Source: Agarophyton chilense
Taxonomy: Eukaryota > Rhodophyta > Florideophyceae > Gracilariales > Gracilariaceae
DNA length: 64,000 nucleotides
Assembly: GCA_030374765.1 (NCBI GenBank)
Contig: JARGXX010000098.1
Span: 682,001-746,000, forward strand
Reading direction: 5' to 3'
Position numbers and translations under genes: made by a program. Below, piece by piece: positions 18,424 through 29,050 of the stretch. Position 1 is the first letter of the stretch, and each line of letters opens with the position of its first letter. The notes under the pieces are model-generated. The model saw only the letters and a program-made list of their open reading frames with translations. It ran no database searches and was not told the DNA's origin.

Positions 18424-20622
18424 ATGCCAGTGAAGGCGGTCAAAGTTAATGAGGAGGTACAAGCCTGCAGACCAAACACTTGCCAATGGCGAGCTGCAAG
18501 AGTGCTCGAAAATGCCAACCAAAACCAACATTGTGTCGTCAAGCTCAAATTCATTGGCGATACTGCTGTTCATACCATACCATGGGCTTATATCAAGGTT
18601 TTTCAATACGCCAAGCGCAATTCTCTGTTCAGAAGCTCCATATCCTCGCTCCCGGAAACTAAAGTTTCCCAGAAAGTTATGTCTATCGATCTCACCGATC
18701 TAGAAGATCTGGATGAAGTTGAAGAAACAGGGAAAATAAGTTTTGAAGGCACGGGTGTGTATCCGATACCTGAACCGGCGAAGGATAATGTAACTCCAAA
18801 TGGAAAGGTAGATTATTCATCATCTATTACCTCAGACCATGGCACGAAGCCGAAATCGAAAGAGCCGAAGCCTCTAAGCGCAGACCCTTCTTCAACTTAT
18901 AATTCGCATTTCAATGACCCTCTTTCTCCTTCTGATCATGATACTGCCGAACAAGATGCTGCTTTCTCCGATGTTGTCCACAATTCGAAAACGAGGAGAA
19001 ACTCTGCGTCGAACTGTGTGGCTAATTATTGCGAAGAGCACAAGAATGCGCACGTGGAGAACCCAAGAAAGTTGCAAAGCGCGGATATTTCGCTTTTGAA
19101 TTCCGCTCAAGATCGCACACGAGTTCCTCCTCTCGAAACTGAACGCGATGCAGCGAAGGAGATTAATAAAAATGACCTCCACTGGGATGCCATAACACCG
19201 CGTATAGAAAAGCATTTTCGCCAGGGTTTAGAAGACACAAGAACTGTGAACGGTGAGCATGGAAAACCGGTCAGTATTAGGAGTCGTGTCTCACGTCATC
19301 GCACCTTGTCAAAACCCCGGGAGCGCCATCCTCATCAAGCTGTGGAGGACATCCCTATTCCACGTGCTCGTTTGCGGTTGAACGGCACCAAGCCAAACTT
19401 GGAAACAAAGGATGATTTGAATGAGGAAACGTTCTCTGTAGCAACAGGCTTAACTCCTTCCAAACGTTATAGGTCTGCGGACGACATTCAGTATACATAT
19501 ACGATGATGAAGCCCAATTTCAGCGACTCTCCAAGTTATGGGCTATGTCGTCGTATGCAGAAGAAATCCAGAAGAGTCCGTGAATCATATGATCACTCTA
19601 TCGCTAGTGCAAATCATTCATCAGATCTGACGAGGAAGAACTTAAGCAGAAGCGAAGCGGATGTCCTGGGCAGATATAAGTCAGCTAAGCGCTTCCCCTA
19701 CGTATCAGCAGAGGGAGCAGCACATGATGACGATTTCGAGGAGCTTGTTGTAAAAACCTGTAATGGAATGGTGGACGAACACAAGAATGAGGTAAAAGCA
19801 ATTCTTCAGTCTTTCGGGTCGCTGGGAATAAAAAAGATACCACCGACTGCTCGGAATCATGGTTCACGGAAGAAGTCGAAACCAGTAAGGTGGGCAGACC
19901 GTAAGGACACAGAGCGAGCTGTGTTCGAAGAAGGAACAAAAGACTTGCTTTCAAAATCTCAAGAACGCATGGGACTTATCGAGGACATTCCCAGTGATTT
20001 GTTTGGTGAATTTATGCTAGATGGGCACTCAGATACTCACAGCGTAAGATGTGGGTGCCAATCTCAGAACCTGGGCCGTCAAATTGGGCTTCTGGGGAGA
20101 GCAACCATACAATGCGGGCAATGCGGGTATTGGAGCCATGTGGAGTGTGTTGGGCTAGATGAAATGTCTGTCGTAGAGTTGAGAGGCAGAGACTCTGTCA
20201 CGAAGAAGCATTTCATCTGCACTTTCTGTGTAAATGATGCGACGGATGGCAGGTTTGATAGCCTCACAGCATTCGAACCGGAGGAAGCTGGGCAACGTAA
20301 TCTGTCCTCGAGTTCAGCGGCTGCCGTCTCTGGTAGATTGCCCGGCCCGGCATCGGAGAGACAATGGCAGTCCCACGTCTCACCGGTTGTCTTAGGTCAG
20401 CCGCAGACCGAGAGGCGAGTGTCTCGCCCATCACGGAAAATACTGAACGCGACCATTCCTAGCAGCGGAAGTCGTCATCGACCACGACCTCCTCTAAGTG
20501 AAGCTGAAATCCTAGCTCGTGCCAAGAATGTCGAGTTTTTAAGATCAGGAGTGCTCAAACCTTCAGTTGGTTTGAAGGAGCGGGAGCTGGTTGACGATAA
20601 AATCTTTAACTTCAATATGTAG
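18424..20622 (+). CDS. PHD-finger protein with Tudor-like N-terminus
   Basis: A 732-residue protein from ATG 18424; an in-frame TTG nine bases upstream is not a normal eukaryotic start. Residues about 5-55 (CQWRAARVLENANQNQHCVV, IPWAYIKVF) look like a small Tudor/agenet or PWWP-like barrel, by inference. The middle 450 residues are polar, Ser/Lys-rich and probably disordered. A PHD finger lies at about 541-603: RCGC, then QCGQCGYWSHVEC, then ICTFC, giving C4-H-C3. PHD fingers read histone H3 tails, so a chromatin role in the nucleus is likely. The tail has RPSRKI and RPRPPLSEAEILAR. No catalytic domain is visible. Confidence 0.75.
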   Translation: MPVKAVKVNEEVQACRPNTCQWRAARVLENANQNQHCVVKLKFIGDTAVHTIPWAYIKVFQYAKRNSLFRSSISSLPETKVSQKVMSIDLTDLEDLDEVEETGKISFEGTGVYPIPEPAKDNVTPNGKVDYSSSITSDHGTKPKSKEPKPLSADPSSTYNSHFNDPLSPSDHDTAEQDAAFSDVVHNSKTRRNSASNCVANYCEEHKNAHVENPRKLQSADISLLNSAQDRTRVPPLETERDAAKEINKNDLHWDAITPRIEKHFRQGLEDTRTVNGEHGKPVSIRSRVSRHRTLSKPRERHPHQAVEDIPIPRARLRLNGTKPNLETKDDLNEETFSVATGLTPSKRYRSADDIQYTYTMMKPNFSDSPSYGLCRRMQKKSRRVRESYDHSIASANHSSDLTRKNLSRSEADVLGRYKSAKRFPYVSAEGAAHDDDFEELVVKTCNGMVDEHKNEVKAILQSFGSLGIKKIPPTARNHGSRKKSKPVRWADRKDTERAVFEEGTKDLLSKSQERMGLIEDIPSDLFGEFMLDGHSDTHSVRCGCQSQNLGRQIGLLGRATIQCGQCGYWSHVECVGLDEMSVVELRGRDSVTKKHFICTFCVNDATDGRFDSLTAFEPEEAGQRNLSSSSAAAVSGRLPGPASERQWQSHVSPVVLGQPQTERRVSRPSRKILNATIPSSGSRHRPRPPLSEAEILARAKNVEFLRSGVLKPSVGLKERELVDDKIFNFNM

Positions 20623-20685
20623 GTTTTCATAATTGAAGCCTTTCGTGTTACACAATCCTAGTTACTTTGATTTTCCATAGAGTTA

Positions 20686-22143
20686 TCAGCCCCTTGTAGC
20701 GGAATATTTCCCAGGAGGAACCCCGAGGGCGGATCTTAGTCTATCATAACAGGTGAAGCTTATTGACATAGCTGGGGCAGTCTTTAGAAAGTTGACCTGA
20801 ATTCCACGATACAGTCCACGAATTCCTTCAGTATTGATGATGAATAAGACTGCACGAACTATAGAAATATTCCCAAAGCGGGTGTGTTTACTTGCCGCGG
20901 TGATGAAAGCCTTTGAAAATCCATGCCAAGGAAATCGCGGAGAAGCGGAAGTTTTTGTGAAAACAGATGCGTCAACAGTGTTAGAAATAGAGGTGATCAG
21001 TTAGTACTGCGATGACAGCTGTTGAAAAACGTTTCGATTGACAGCTCGTGGCACCTACTCTTTCCGGCTCTGTCATCAGTTCAGGCTTGTGGAGCGCCTG
21101 AAGTCTTCGTCGCACCAAGTCAAAAGGATATGTACAACATTGGGCAACTTAGTTCAGAGTATGGGAAGGTGTCAGCGTTCAAAAATCGTTCGAATTCTTG
21201 CGAATATGGATGCAGATGGCTGTCACATCGGAATATTCAACTCACCGAGACCGGCTGTTCCGCCACATACTAGAGATGTGGTTATCGGGTGCGCATCGGA
21301 AACGCCACGACGATCTGCAGCCCTTCTCAAAACGCCATACGTAAGAAAACTTGTCCCGGCATACGGAATTACTCCAGCCAAAGTAGGGTACATGCCACGG
21401 TAGACACCAGTGATTCCTTCTTCACGCACTATGGAATGAAGCGTTCTTGCAATCCCAGGATTTGTTCCTGACCGACTCGGAGATGCGTGTGCGGTTCGGA
21501 CCGCCAAAACTGTTCGTGCCAGGTCAAAAGGGTATGTACATAGCACACTAGTTGAGCCAGCCATTGCACCGGCCATGAATCGCTTTAAAGAGTTAGGAGA
21601 GTCAGACTGAAAGACGTAGTTTGATAGAGTTCGGTGATAGAATTCGAAGGAAGAATACTGAATAGCAGCATAGGGCATGATACGAGCAATCGTGGCAGAG
21701 TTGCCGCGAAAGAACCCGAAGAACCCTTCTGTTCGCCAAATGGTTCTCATGGAGCTCCATACTGAACCGCGGTAGTCCTGCCAACCATACATTTGGGAGA
21801 TTTGCATGAGGATCTTTGTTCTATATGAAAAAGAAAAAAAAATGCAAATGCAGTTTCGTAAAGAAGAAATGAAGAGTTAGAGAGAGGTGAAAACTGTGCA
21901 GATGCTCGCTTGTTGCAACAAGCGAGCATATTCTATTCGCACAAAATAGCCTGTCGTCGATCCCCGATGAAACAGATTTGGAGTCATTTCCAACAAATAG
22001 TTCAGAACGAACCTGTCGAGTGGAGCAACCGCTGTTTTCGCTACTGCTCCAGAAACTGCGCCAGCAAAGAACGACTTTAGAGAGGCATACGGAACTGTTG
22101 GTGATTCATCGACAGCACCCTTTGCTGTTTTCGAGAGCTCCAT
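20686..22143 (-). CDS. Mitochondrial carrier protein, CoA-carrier-like, four exons
   Basis: Exons on the minus strand are 22143-22013, 21820-21246, 21147-21059 and 20910-20686; they join in frame to 339 codons. All three repeats of the SLC25 family are present. The carrier signatures are APLDRTKILMQ (across the first splice), TYPFDLART and CTYPFDLVRRRLQ (after the second). RGNSATIARIMPYAAIQY matches the SLC25A42/A16/Leu5 subgroup, which bring coenzyme A or adenine nucleotides into mitochondria; substrate is inferred. The inner mitochondrial membrane is the likely site. ATG 22143 is the first in frame, and upstream codons reach a TGA. Three introns make it unusual among its mostly intronless neighbours. 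It diverges from THOC5. Confidence 0.9.
20911..21058 (-). other. Carrier intron 3
   Basis: Phase 0, 148 nt, GTAGGT donor and AAAG acceptor, with a perfect TACTAAC branch site at 21006-21000, about 90 nt from the acceptor. Confidence 0.8.
21148..21245 (-). other. Carrier intron 2
   Basis: Phase 1, 98 nt, GTGAGT donor and CTAAG acceptor. Splicing restores GGTAGLVAQCCTYPFDL. Confidence 0.85.
21821..22012 (-). other. Carrier intron 1
   Basis: Phase 2, 192 nt, GTTCGT donor and TATAG acceptor. Splicing restores the family motif PLDRTKILMQ. Confidence 0.85.
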
Positions 22144-22744
22144 TATTGGCAGGGAATGGCAGATATCTTCCGCATCGGTTTCTTGAAGGACTCGGCGAAC
22201 TGCCACGATTGCTAACAGTCATAGCGCTCGATGTACGGTGGCTCGGTTTGGCCTTGTAAGAATGAAAGGTTCTGCGAATGATGCTGTATCTTCATCATTT
22301 TATCTTTTTGGGTTTTTCGGTTTGCATGAATGCTTTTTCTATTTTTCTTTTTTTTGCAAGGACACGACAAAGGTAAGGTTTAGATTGCTACCTTTGTACA
22401 CGTACTGTATCCAGTGGGTTATCCACCCTTTGAATATCTTTCATTTCTGGGCGAAGAAGTGGCCACTTTCATCCTCTCTCGCGCACTGGACGCTGCTTCA
22501 CTTTGAGAACAAGGCCACGCTTTTCATCACATGCTCTTTGGACGCAAAAGTCCGCAGCACAAAGTTCACATAGTATTGGGCCCGTGACTTTGAAGCATTT
22601 GCGGGAAAAGCCACCTCTTCTCCAACAGCGGGAGAGATATCGTTAAGCGGGGGTTAAGCTTCGTGTTAAGCGGTGTAAAGCACTGGAGGGTGGAAGAAAC
22701 GGGGATATAGACCCAGTCGGTATACGTTTGGCAGATTTGCGACA
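22144..22744. promoter_or_regulatory. Divergent region between the carrier and THOC5
   Basis: About 600 bp with no gene. It includes T-rich stretches near 22310-22355 and must serve both promoters. Confidence 0.5.
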
Positions 22745-24571
22745 ATGGCGAATAGCATTGCAGCCGACGAAAACAATGTGAGCTTGTTGCTTGAAGTCTC
22801 CAACAACGCGATAAACGTGCTTCGAGGTTCGATTCTGGCCGCCTCCAGAGACATGATTCTCCATCCTACGACAAGTTCAATCGAAAATGGGGGTCCTGAG
22901 TCTGTGCAGTCCTTCGAATCTCGCCTTCGAGATGCATCTCGCAAAATGCTTGGCCAGTTTGTGGCCTTGAAGAGCTCGCATGATCTTCTTATCAAACAGG
23001 TTGACAAAGCGCGAAAGGAAAGCCGCAAAGAACAAGACAAACTTCTACACGCACGGTCGAGATTTGATAATCTGAAGTACGAGATGAAAATGCTTCAAGA
23101 CGAGATTGAGCTGTGCGGAACTGGGCCCTCCACCCACATTAAAAAGCTGGAATCGGTTCTTCCAAATATTCATCTTTCTCCCAAGGGGGAAGACGACGGC
23201 CCAAGCGCACACCAGCAAACGATGGACGTTCTGAGCAATGAGTTGTTGAGACGGAAGGCGGCACAGAAGCAAGTTGACGCAGTGCTAGATGATGTGAGGA
23301 AAAAGCTGAAAGAACTGGATGACACAAGGTCTGCCCTTCGGGGTCTACCCAATCTGCTCGGCTCCTTGGAGAGCGACCTACAACCACTTCGAAATCTTAT
23401 TCAAAGAAAGCCAGTGATTTACAAGGCAAGTCCGACAATCCCTCAAGCTCAACAACTACCTACCCCGCTGTATGTTTTAGCGCGTCAAGCAATGGGGTAT
23501 CGCGATTCGTTTGGTGATCTCTCCGTTTCGATTCTCGGAGAATCGCCGAAGAGACCCATTCGCAAGGACCTGTACGCAATGCACCCGATGCGAGTGCAGA
23601 TTGACATACACTGCAATGGAATTGAGCAAGCGCTACGGGTCAAGTTTGGGTACCATGTTCACCTCAACATAGTCAGCGTTTCTTCGGTAATTGTGGCGGA
23701 TGGAACCGAAACACCGTCGTACCCGACTAAAGAGCTTCAGATGCTTTATCCCTTTGATTTTGGCGAGGAATCCCCCAACCCGAGCAATGCTTACCTGGAG
23801 AAGGGTTCGTTCAAGTTTGATATATCCAAAGCACATGGGTGTCGCCCGTTTGTATGGGCCAACGTTGTGTGCGGAATATCTAGCATGTTGCCGGTTGAGT
23901 CGCACAGGGCACGGACGAGCGATGAGTCCAACTTTGCCCAATGGCCGTCCCGAGCAATGGAGACCAGCGGGCATCTGCGGTTTAAAGACGTTTGTGAAAC
24001 TCTGAGAAATCGTCTCAAAAGCATCGTATCTCTCAAGAAGCAGATCGAGATGCTCCTTGCGAAACGGCTTCCTACCCTTCCCGTGGATATTGGGACAACA
24101 ATAGAGCCAAAGTCCAAGTTGGAAGACTTTGTGAAGCTCCCCCCTCAGGACTGGGCCGGGGACGAAAGACTTGCTCGCGAGGGAACTGGAGGCAGGTACA
24201 CGGAAGTGTGGTGCATGGTGATAAGCCGTGAAGCTTTGAGAATCAACTGCATGATCGGAATAGAGCCAGACTATCCGTTGGGTCCGCCGGTTTTTCGACT
24301 TGTATGTGACAAGGGGAGTGAGTTTGTGTCGGAGATGGACGTTTTGGACATGGAGCGATGCGTGAACGAATTGAGCGACTGCGAAAAATTAAAGGGACAC
24401 GAGGAGGTTTTATTAGGGGCGCAGATCATTGCGCTGCTCTCGTGCTTGGATCGCGTGTACAACATGTGCTTTGGTGAGGAGAAAGAGGGGATAGACACGC
24501 AGTCCAGGACAATGAATGGCCGCACCCGTTCCAAGAGGAGCTCAATGATGTCGGAAAGCGCAGTCAAGTGA
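22745..24571 (+). CDS. THO complex subunit 5 (THOC5-like)
   Basis: A 608-residue protein related to THOC5/FMIP, a subunit of the THO part of TREX, which couples transcription to mRNA export in the nucleus. The N-terminal 200 residues are coiled coil, including the family stretch LKYEMKMLQDEIELC and HQQTMDVLSNELLRRK. The hallmark LPTPLYVLARQAMGYRD follows, then VSILGESPKRP. MLYPFDFGEESPNPSNAY matches the YPGD..KTPNPAN block of animal THOC5, and PFVWANVVCGI the VWVQ..GG block. The C-terminal half ends near VYNMCFG. Length is close to human THOC5. ATG 22745 directly precedes conserved sequence. No introns. Confidence 0.85.
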   Translation: MANSIAADENNVSLLLEVSNNAINVLRGSILAASRDMILHPTTSSIENGGPESVQSFESRLRDASRKMLGQFVALKSSHDLLIKQVDKARKESRKEQDKLLHARSRFDNLKYEMKMLQDEIELCGTGPSTHIKKLESVLPNIHLSPKGEDDGPSAHQQTMDVLSNELLRRKAAQKQVDAVLDDVRKKLKELDDTRSALRGLPNLLGSLESDLQPLRNLIQRKPVIYKASPTIPQAQQLPTPLYVLARQAMGYRDSFGDLSVSILGESPKRPIRKDLYAMHPMRVQIDIHCNGIEQALRVKFGYHVHLNIVSVSSVIVADGTETPSYPTKELQMLYPFDFGEESPNPSNAYLEKGSFKFDISKAHGCRPFVWANVVCGISSMLPVESHRARTSDESNFAQWPSRAMETSGHLRFKDVCETLRNRLKSIVSLKKQIEMLLAKRLPTLPVDIGTTIEPKSKLEDFVKLPPQDWAGDERLAREGTGGRYTEVWCMVISREALRINCMIGIEPDYPLGPPVFRLVCDKGSEFVSEMDVLDMERCVNELSDCEKLKGHEEVLLGAQIIALLSCLDRVYNMCFGEEKEGIDTQSRTMNGRTRSKRSSMMSESAVK

Positions 24572-25136
24572 GAGAGCAGCCGTACTGTATCTGTACAGAA
24601 GGTCCGATTCCGATTCCGTTCAGTGGTGCGAACAGAGCGAGCGGGCAGACGAGAATTAGCAATGCAACGAGCGCTCATTGTCTGGGGGCACTGGAAAAAT
24701 GATGATGATTCTGTTCCTTGGCGGCGGCGTGGGGATGCACACGTCGAAGGACGGAGCGCAATGTGAAGTGGCGCTTGCTGACAATTTAAGATGTGCAGTA
24801 ATAAAAGGCTGGGCTTGTGGAGGTGAATTGGTTGTTTTCTGTTCTGTTTCAGCTCCATTTGTGTGTTTGAAGCGATCGATCATTCGGCTGGAAGCGATAC
24901 AAAGTGCCGTGCGTGAAGATTGTGTGGTGCAAGCTGTGGGAGTGTGGAGGTTTTGGTTTAGACGTGATTGCTCGGGAAGAGTGGGCGTTGTGGTAGCCAT
25001 CTTACGTTGTTCATTGCACATGTGCGTGTGTGTGGTGAACGCTCTCTGAATTCGCTTGAACCGGGTGTGAGTTGTTTAGCAAGGGCAGCTTTGCGCGCCA
25101 AAAGTGTTGTTGTCCGAGAACAGAGCGTTTCCACGC
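24572..25136. other. Intergenic, no gene seen
   Basis: About 565 bp between THOC5 and the subtilisin-like gene. Long open frames on both strands show no motifs and look like chance. Confidence 0.5.
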
Positions 25137-27275
25137 ATGGATGCGAGAGGGGTTTGGCTGATGGCCATAGCGATACACGCGTTGTGTGTGAACGGAGCGC
25201 AGGCGCAAACGATCTCTCCGATCGTGGTGAACTCCAGCTTGGTGGGCGTGACGAGAAATGCAGAGGGCCGAATCGCGCTGGACTACAGCTTGAAGGACTG
25301 GAGCGATGCAGAGGTGGGGCTCGGCGGACAAGCCATTCACGAGCTGCGGCTGCAGGGCATAAACACGGCATACAATGTTGAAATGTCCACTTGCGAAGGA
25401 TCTGACTTTGACACATATTTGGTGGTGCTGAATGGAAACCCTCGCAGCAAGCGACCGCGCGTGGTTGCGGAAGGCGCCAATGACATGAATTGCGCGGGTG
25501 CGAGCGACAGGGCGTTTGTGTCGGCCAGACTGCTTGGGGGCGTGTACTACATTGTGGTGACTGGAAACGGTGGGGCGGAAGGGACGTACAACCTAAGTGT
25601 GAGGGCCACGGTGGAAGCGGCGGCGTCCGGAGAGGTGGCTTGGGGCCTTGATCGAATCGATCAGCGCGCGCTGCCTCTGGACAAGAGGTTTGATGTGGAG
25701 GAGTCTGGACAAGGCACATGGATGTACCTGATTGACTCGGGGGTGCGCGTGACTCATGAGGAGTTTGAGGAACGCGTGCAAGGTGGGTATGACTTTGTGA
25801 ACAATCGCGACGACGGGCACATGGATTGCACGGGGCACGGAACGCACATGGCGGGCGTGCTGGTGGGCAAGACGTACGGGGTTGCCAAACAGGCAAGGGT
25901 GATTTCGCTGCGCGTGTTTGGGTGCGACCGGCGGGCGAAAACGTCGTCGGTGGTGAACGCGCTGGACTGGGCGGTGTATCACCGCAGCAGAACGGGCTCG
26001 AATGGAATGATAGTGATATCTATGAGCACGCGAGAGGCGTCGGCGGCGCTGGTATCAATGGTAGACAGCGTGCTAAAGAGAGGAATTGTGGTGATCACGG
26101 GAAGCGGAGATGAAGGCGGATCGGGGTGTGATAGTTTCCCGGCACGGGTGACGGGCATATTGACAGTTGGGGCGACGGACCGGACGGATAGGGTAAGCTC
26201 GTTCTCAAACCGGGGCAATTGTACGGACATTTACGCGCCCGGGAGGGAGATTTTGAGCGCGTGGCACACGAGCGACTCTGGGCGGCGCGCAATGAGTGGA
26301 AGCGCGGTGGCTGCTGCGCATGTGGGCGGCGTGGTGAGTCACCTGGTGGTGCTGAATGGGGGCGTGATGCAGGCAGCGGAGGTGAGAAACGTGATGAAGT
26401 CGGTGAGTACGAAGAATGTGGTGAAGGGGATGAATTCAAGCAGCGAGCGCAATGGCGATGATGACGGTGGATTGGTGTTTGTGCGGTCTGTACCAACATT
26501 CACTGGAAGCGCGCCGCGCACGCAGCAAGTGTTGCTGCTATGCATCATTCGCGCCAACGTGACGAATTGCGCTCGCAACAGTGAGCGCGCAATGGGCATC
26601 ACACGCGCGTTTGCGCAGGAGCTGGGCGTAAGCAACGCGGCAATAGAGCTACGGTGTGGGGCGGACGACGCCGTTGGGGCGTCGGCATTGTCAAAGAAGG
26701 TGGAGATTCGATGCGCAGTGGAGGAGCGTCGCGCAGCGGCAAAGTTCGCCGTGTTGGAGGGATTGTTACGCGAGCACAAGCGCACGACAGAGGAGACGAG
26801 CGGGGTGCGGTTCGATGTGGTGGAGGGCGCGTGGGCTGTAGACTCACGAGCAATTGTGTTCTGGGGCGCACCGAGGTTTGCGCGGCAGCGCGGGCGCGCG
26901 CTGAGCGTGGGGGCAGTGTGCGGCGTGGTGGTGAGCGTGGTGTGCGTGACAGCGGTGGTACTCACAATGGCATGCATGTGGTATCGTAGCGCACACAATC
27001 TGGACGACGTGGAGGCCATGGAAGGCTCAATGGATTTGGAACGTACGGCAGAAGTGCTTGATGATTTCGATGATGATGGAGGTGGTGGGCAGTACAACAA
27101 GTTTCGATCGTTCCGACAGGCGGTACGACAGGCCAGTCTTGTGGGCTCGTCCGTCGGGTGGGCGCGCAGCGGCATGAACCGCATGAGTAGCTACATTGGC
27201 GGGGACGCGCGCGTGCAGCGCGAGCTGGTGGTGATGCGATCGTTTGGCGGCGAGGCGTTCGCCGGGCTGGCGGTG

Positions 27276-27314
<39 letters not shown>

Positions 27315-27629
27315 TGTACCAGCGACGGTGATGGCAGTGGCAGTGGCACGACGGCGCTGTCGTTCCGCGGGTGGGACAACCTGGTGGTACGCGGCGGCGG
27401 GCATGGCGGGGGGGAAGCTGGGTGGCACGACAAGGACGAAGACGACAAGGACGACGCCGACGACGACGACGACGACGACGAGCGCGTGCGCATGCGCAGC
27501 GTAGGCGGCGAGGCGTTGGCGGTACTGGGTGGCATTGGCATGCGACGCAGCGGCGTCGGTGTCAATTCAGAGCGCGGCGAGACGCGCGAGAAACGCGCCG
27601 CTGAATTGAGCGCTGCTGCGCTGAATTGA
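25137..27629 (+). CDS. Membrane-anchored subtilisin-like pseudoprotease
   Basis: An 830-residue S8-family protein. A signal peptide (MDARGVWLMAIAIHALCVNG, cleavage near AQA) is followed by a PPC-like beta domain (SDFDTYLVVLNGN to GTYNLSVRA, about 85-165) and the subtilase domain. Asp200 in LIDSGV and His234 in GHGTHMAG are kept. The serine motif reads MSGSAVAAAHVGG, so the catalytic Ser of GTSMAAPHVAG is Ala390, with Ser only at the Thr position. The oxyanion Asn is Asp325, in GSGDEGG. It is therefore probably inactive. A membrane span (about 605-627, VCGVVVSVVCVTAVVLTMAC) leads to a cytoplasmic tail with Gly-Asp repeats. The ATG at 25137 was preferred to an upstream in-frame TTG. Extracellular binding or scaffold function is inferred. 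Confidence 0.82.
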
Positions 27630-27717
27630 GCGTTGAGCGCGGCTGCGTCGTAAAGCGGCTGCGTCGTAAAGCGGCGCGTGTGCGCCACGTGCCGCGCGCC
27701 CCGCGATGCGCTAAAGG

Positions 27718-27846
27718 ACCACTCCTCGCCCTCCTCGCCCTCCTCCTCGCCCTCCTCCTCGCCCTCCTCCTCGCCCTCCTCCTCGCCCTCCTCCTCGCCC
27801 TCCTCCTCGCCCTCCTCCTCGCCCTCCTCCTCGCCCTCCTCCTCCC
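27718..27846 (+). repeat. 12-bp tandem repeat, about ten copies
   Basis: Units of CTCCTCCTCGCC follow each other between the pseudoprotease stop and the next gene. The repeat is open in several frames on both strands (for example Gly-Glu-Glu-Glu on the minus strand), which makes long false reading frames. It may be 5' leader of the next gene. Confidence 0.85.
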
Positions 27847-27909
27847 CCCCACCCCCCGCCGCGCTCCCCGTCTCTCCCCCTCCGTTGCTCACTCCCCCCC
27901 CCGTCCGCA

Positions 27910-28941
27910 ATGCCCGTCGTCGTCCCCGTCGTCGTCCCCGTTCCCGTCTCCATCCCACCATCGCCCCCGTCTCTCCCGCTTCCGCTTCCGCTCCCGCTCC
28001 CGCTCCCGCTCCCGCTCCCGACGCCGTCCGCCACCCCGCCCGCCACCCCGCCCGCCACCCCGCCCAGCGCGCGTCTGCCGCGCTGCGCCGTGGTGCACTT
28101 CGGGCGCGACGGCGCCACGTCGCGCGCCTGGACGCCGCGCCTCGCGCAGAACGTGGGCGGACTCGCCGCGCGCGTACACAACTTCGAAGACGCCTTCTCG
28201 CTGGAGGAGTTTTCCTCGCGCGCTCTGTCTCCTCGTCCTTGTGACGCGCGTTCCGTCCCGCTGCCCACCGCCGTCCCGCTGCGTCCGTCCGCGTCCCCAT
28301 CGCCGCAGTCGCCATCGTCGTCGCCATCGTCGTCGTCGTCGCCGTCGTCGCGCGCCGCTGCCAACCAGGCGCACACGCGCCGGGATCGTCGCGTGCCGCG
28401 TCGCCGCGTCGCCGCCGCGCGCTGGTCGCCGCTGTCGTTGTTTCGACGCGTGTTGCAGCATCGCGACGCGCGCGCGCGCCACCGACGCGCGCAGCACCTC
28501 AATCCGCGCGCGTCGTCTTCACCGTCGTCGTCGCCGCCGCGGCGCGACGACGCGCTGCGATTCGTCTCAAAGCGCGTGTCGCCGTGCGGCGAACAACGGG
28601 AGCAAACGGCGATGCAATCGTGTTTGCATTCGCCCTCGCCCTCGCAAAGCCGCAAACTCTCCGACTCCACCGTCACGGACGAGAGCGAGCGGTCGCAGTC
28701 GCCGCCGCGTCGCGCGCGCTCGGCGTGGCGCGACGGCGCCGATGGAGCAGCGAAAACAGGCGGTTTGAATGGCGAGCAAGCCACGGCGTCGCAACGTCGC
28801 GTGCGTAGCTCGCTGGGCACACACGCGTTGCCGGCGCTGCGCCGTCGCGTGGCGGCTCGCGCGCCGTCGCGTCGTCGTCGCTCCGTCGCCGTCGACCAAG
28901 CTGACGACCCGTACGTGCGCTTCATCACGTCAGAGCTGTGA
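27910..28941 (+). CDS. Ser/Pro/Arg-rich protein of unknown function
   Basis: A 343-residue frame from ATG 27910. The first 50 residues are Pro/Leu/Val repeats. An ordered-looking part follows: RCAVVHFGRDGATSRAWTPR and VHNFEDAFSLEEFSS. The rest is Ser, Pro and Arg-rich with short charged patches (SRKLSDSTVTDESERSQ), ending DDPYVRFITSEL. The acidic-aromatic pieces and sensible end suggest a real disordered protein. The DNA is so GC-rich that opposite frames are also open, so confidence is moderate. It reminds me of proteins with a conserved C-terminal FITSEL-type tail but I cannot name a family. Confidence 0.5.
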   Translation: MPVVVPVVVPVPVSIPPSPPSLPLPLPLPLPLPLPLPTPSATPPATPPATPPSARLPRCAVVHFGRDGATSRAWTPRLAQNVGGLAARVHNFEDAFSLEEFSSRALSPRPCDARSVPLPTAVPLRPSASPSPQSPSSSPSSSSSPSSRAAANQAHTRRDRRVPRRRVAAARWSPLSLFRRVLQHRDARARHRRAQHLNPRASSSPSSSPPRRDDALRFVSKRVSPCGEQREQTAMQSCLHSPSPSQSRKLSDSTVTDESERSQSPPRRARSAWRDGADGAAKTGGLNGEQATASQRRVRSSLGTHALPALRRRVAARAPSRRRRSVAVDQADDPYVRFITSEL

Positions 28942-29050
28942 GACGCACAACTAATGCGCCGCCACGTGGCGCGCGCACATGTCGCCCGCCCGAGCTAGTA
29001 TATAATGTGCATCGCTCTCGCTCTCTGTATAACCTTATCTATGACGCCTC

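Noticed and set aside
27191-28327. Long minus-strand Glu/Gly-rich frame
   Set aside because: Made by the 12-bp repeat and by antisense of two plus-strand genes; no ordered domain.
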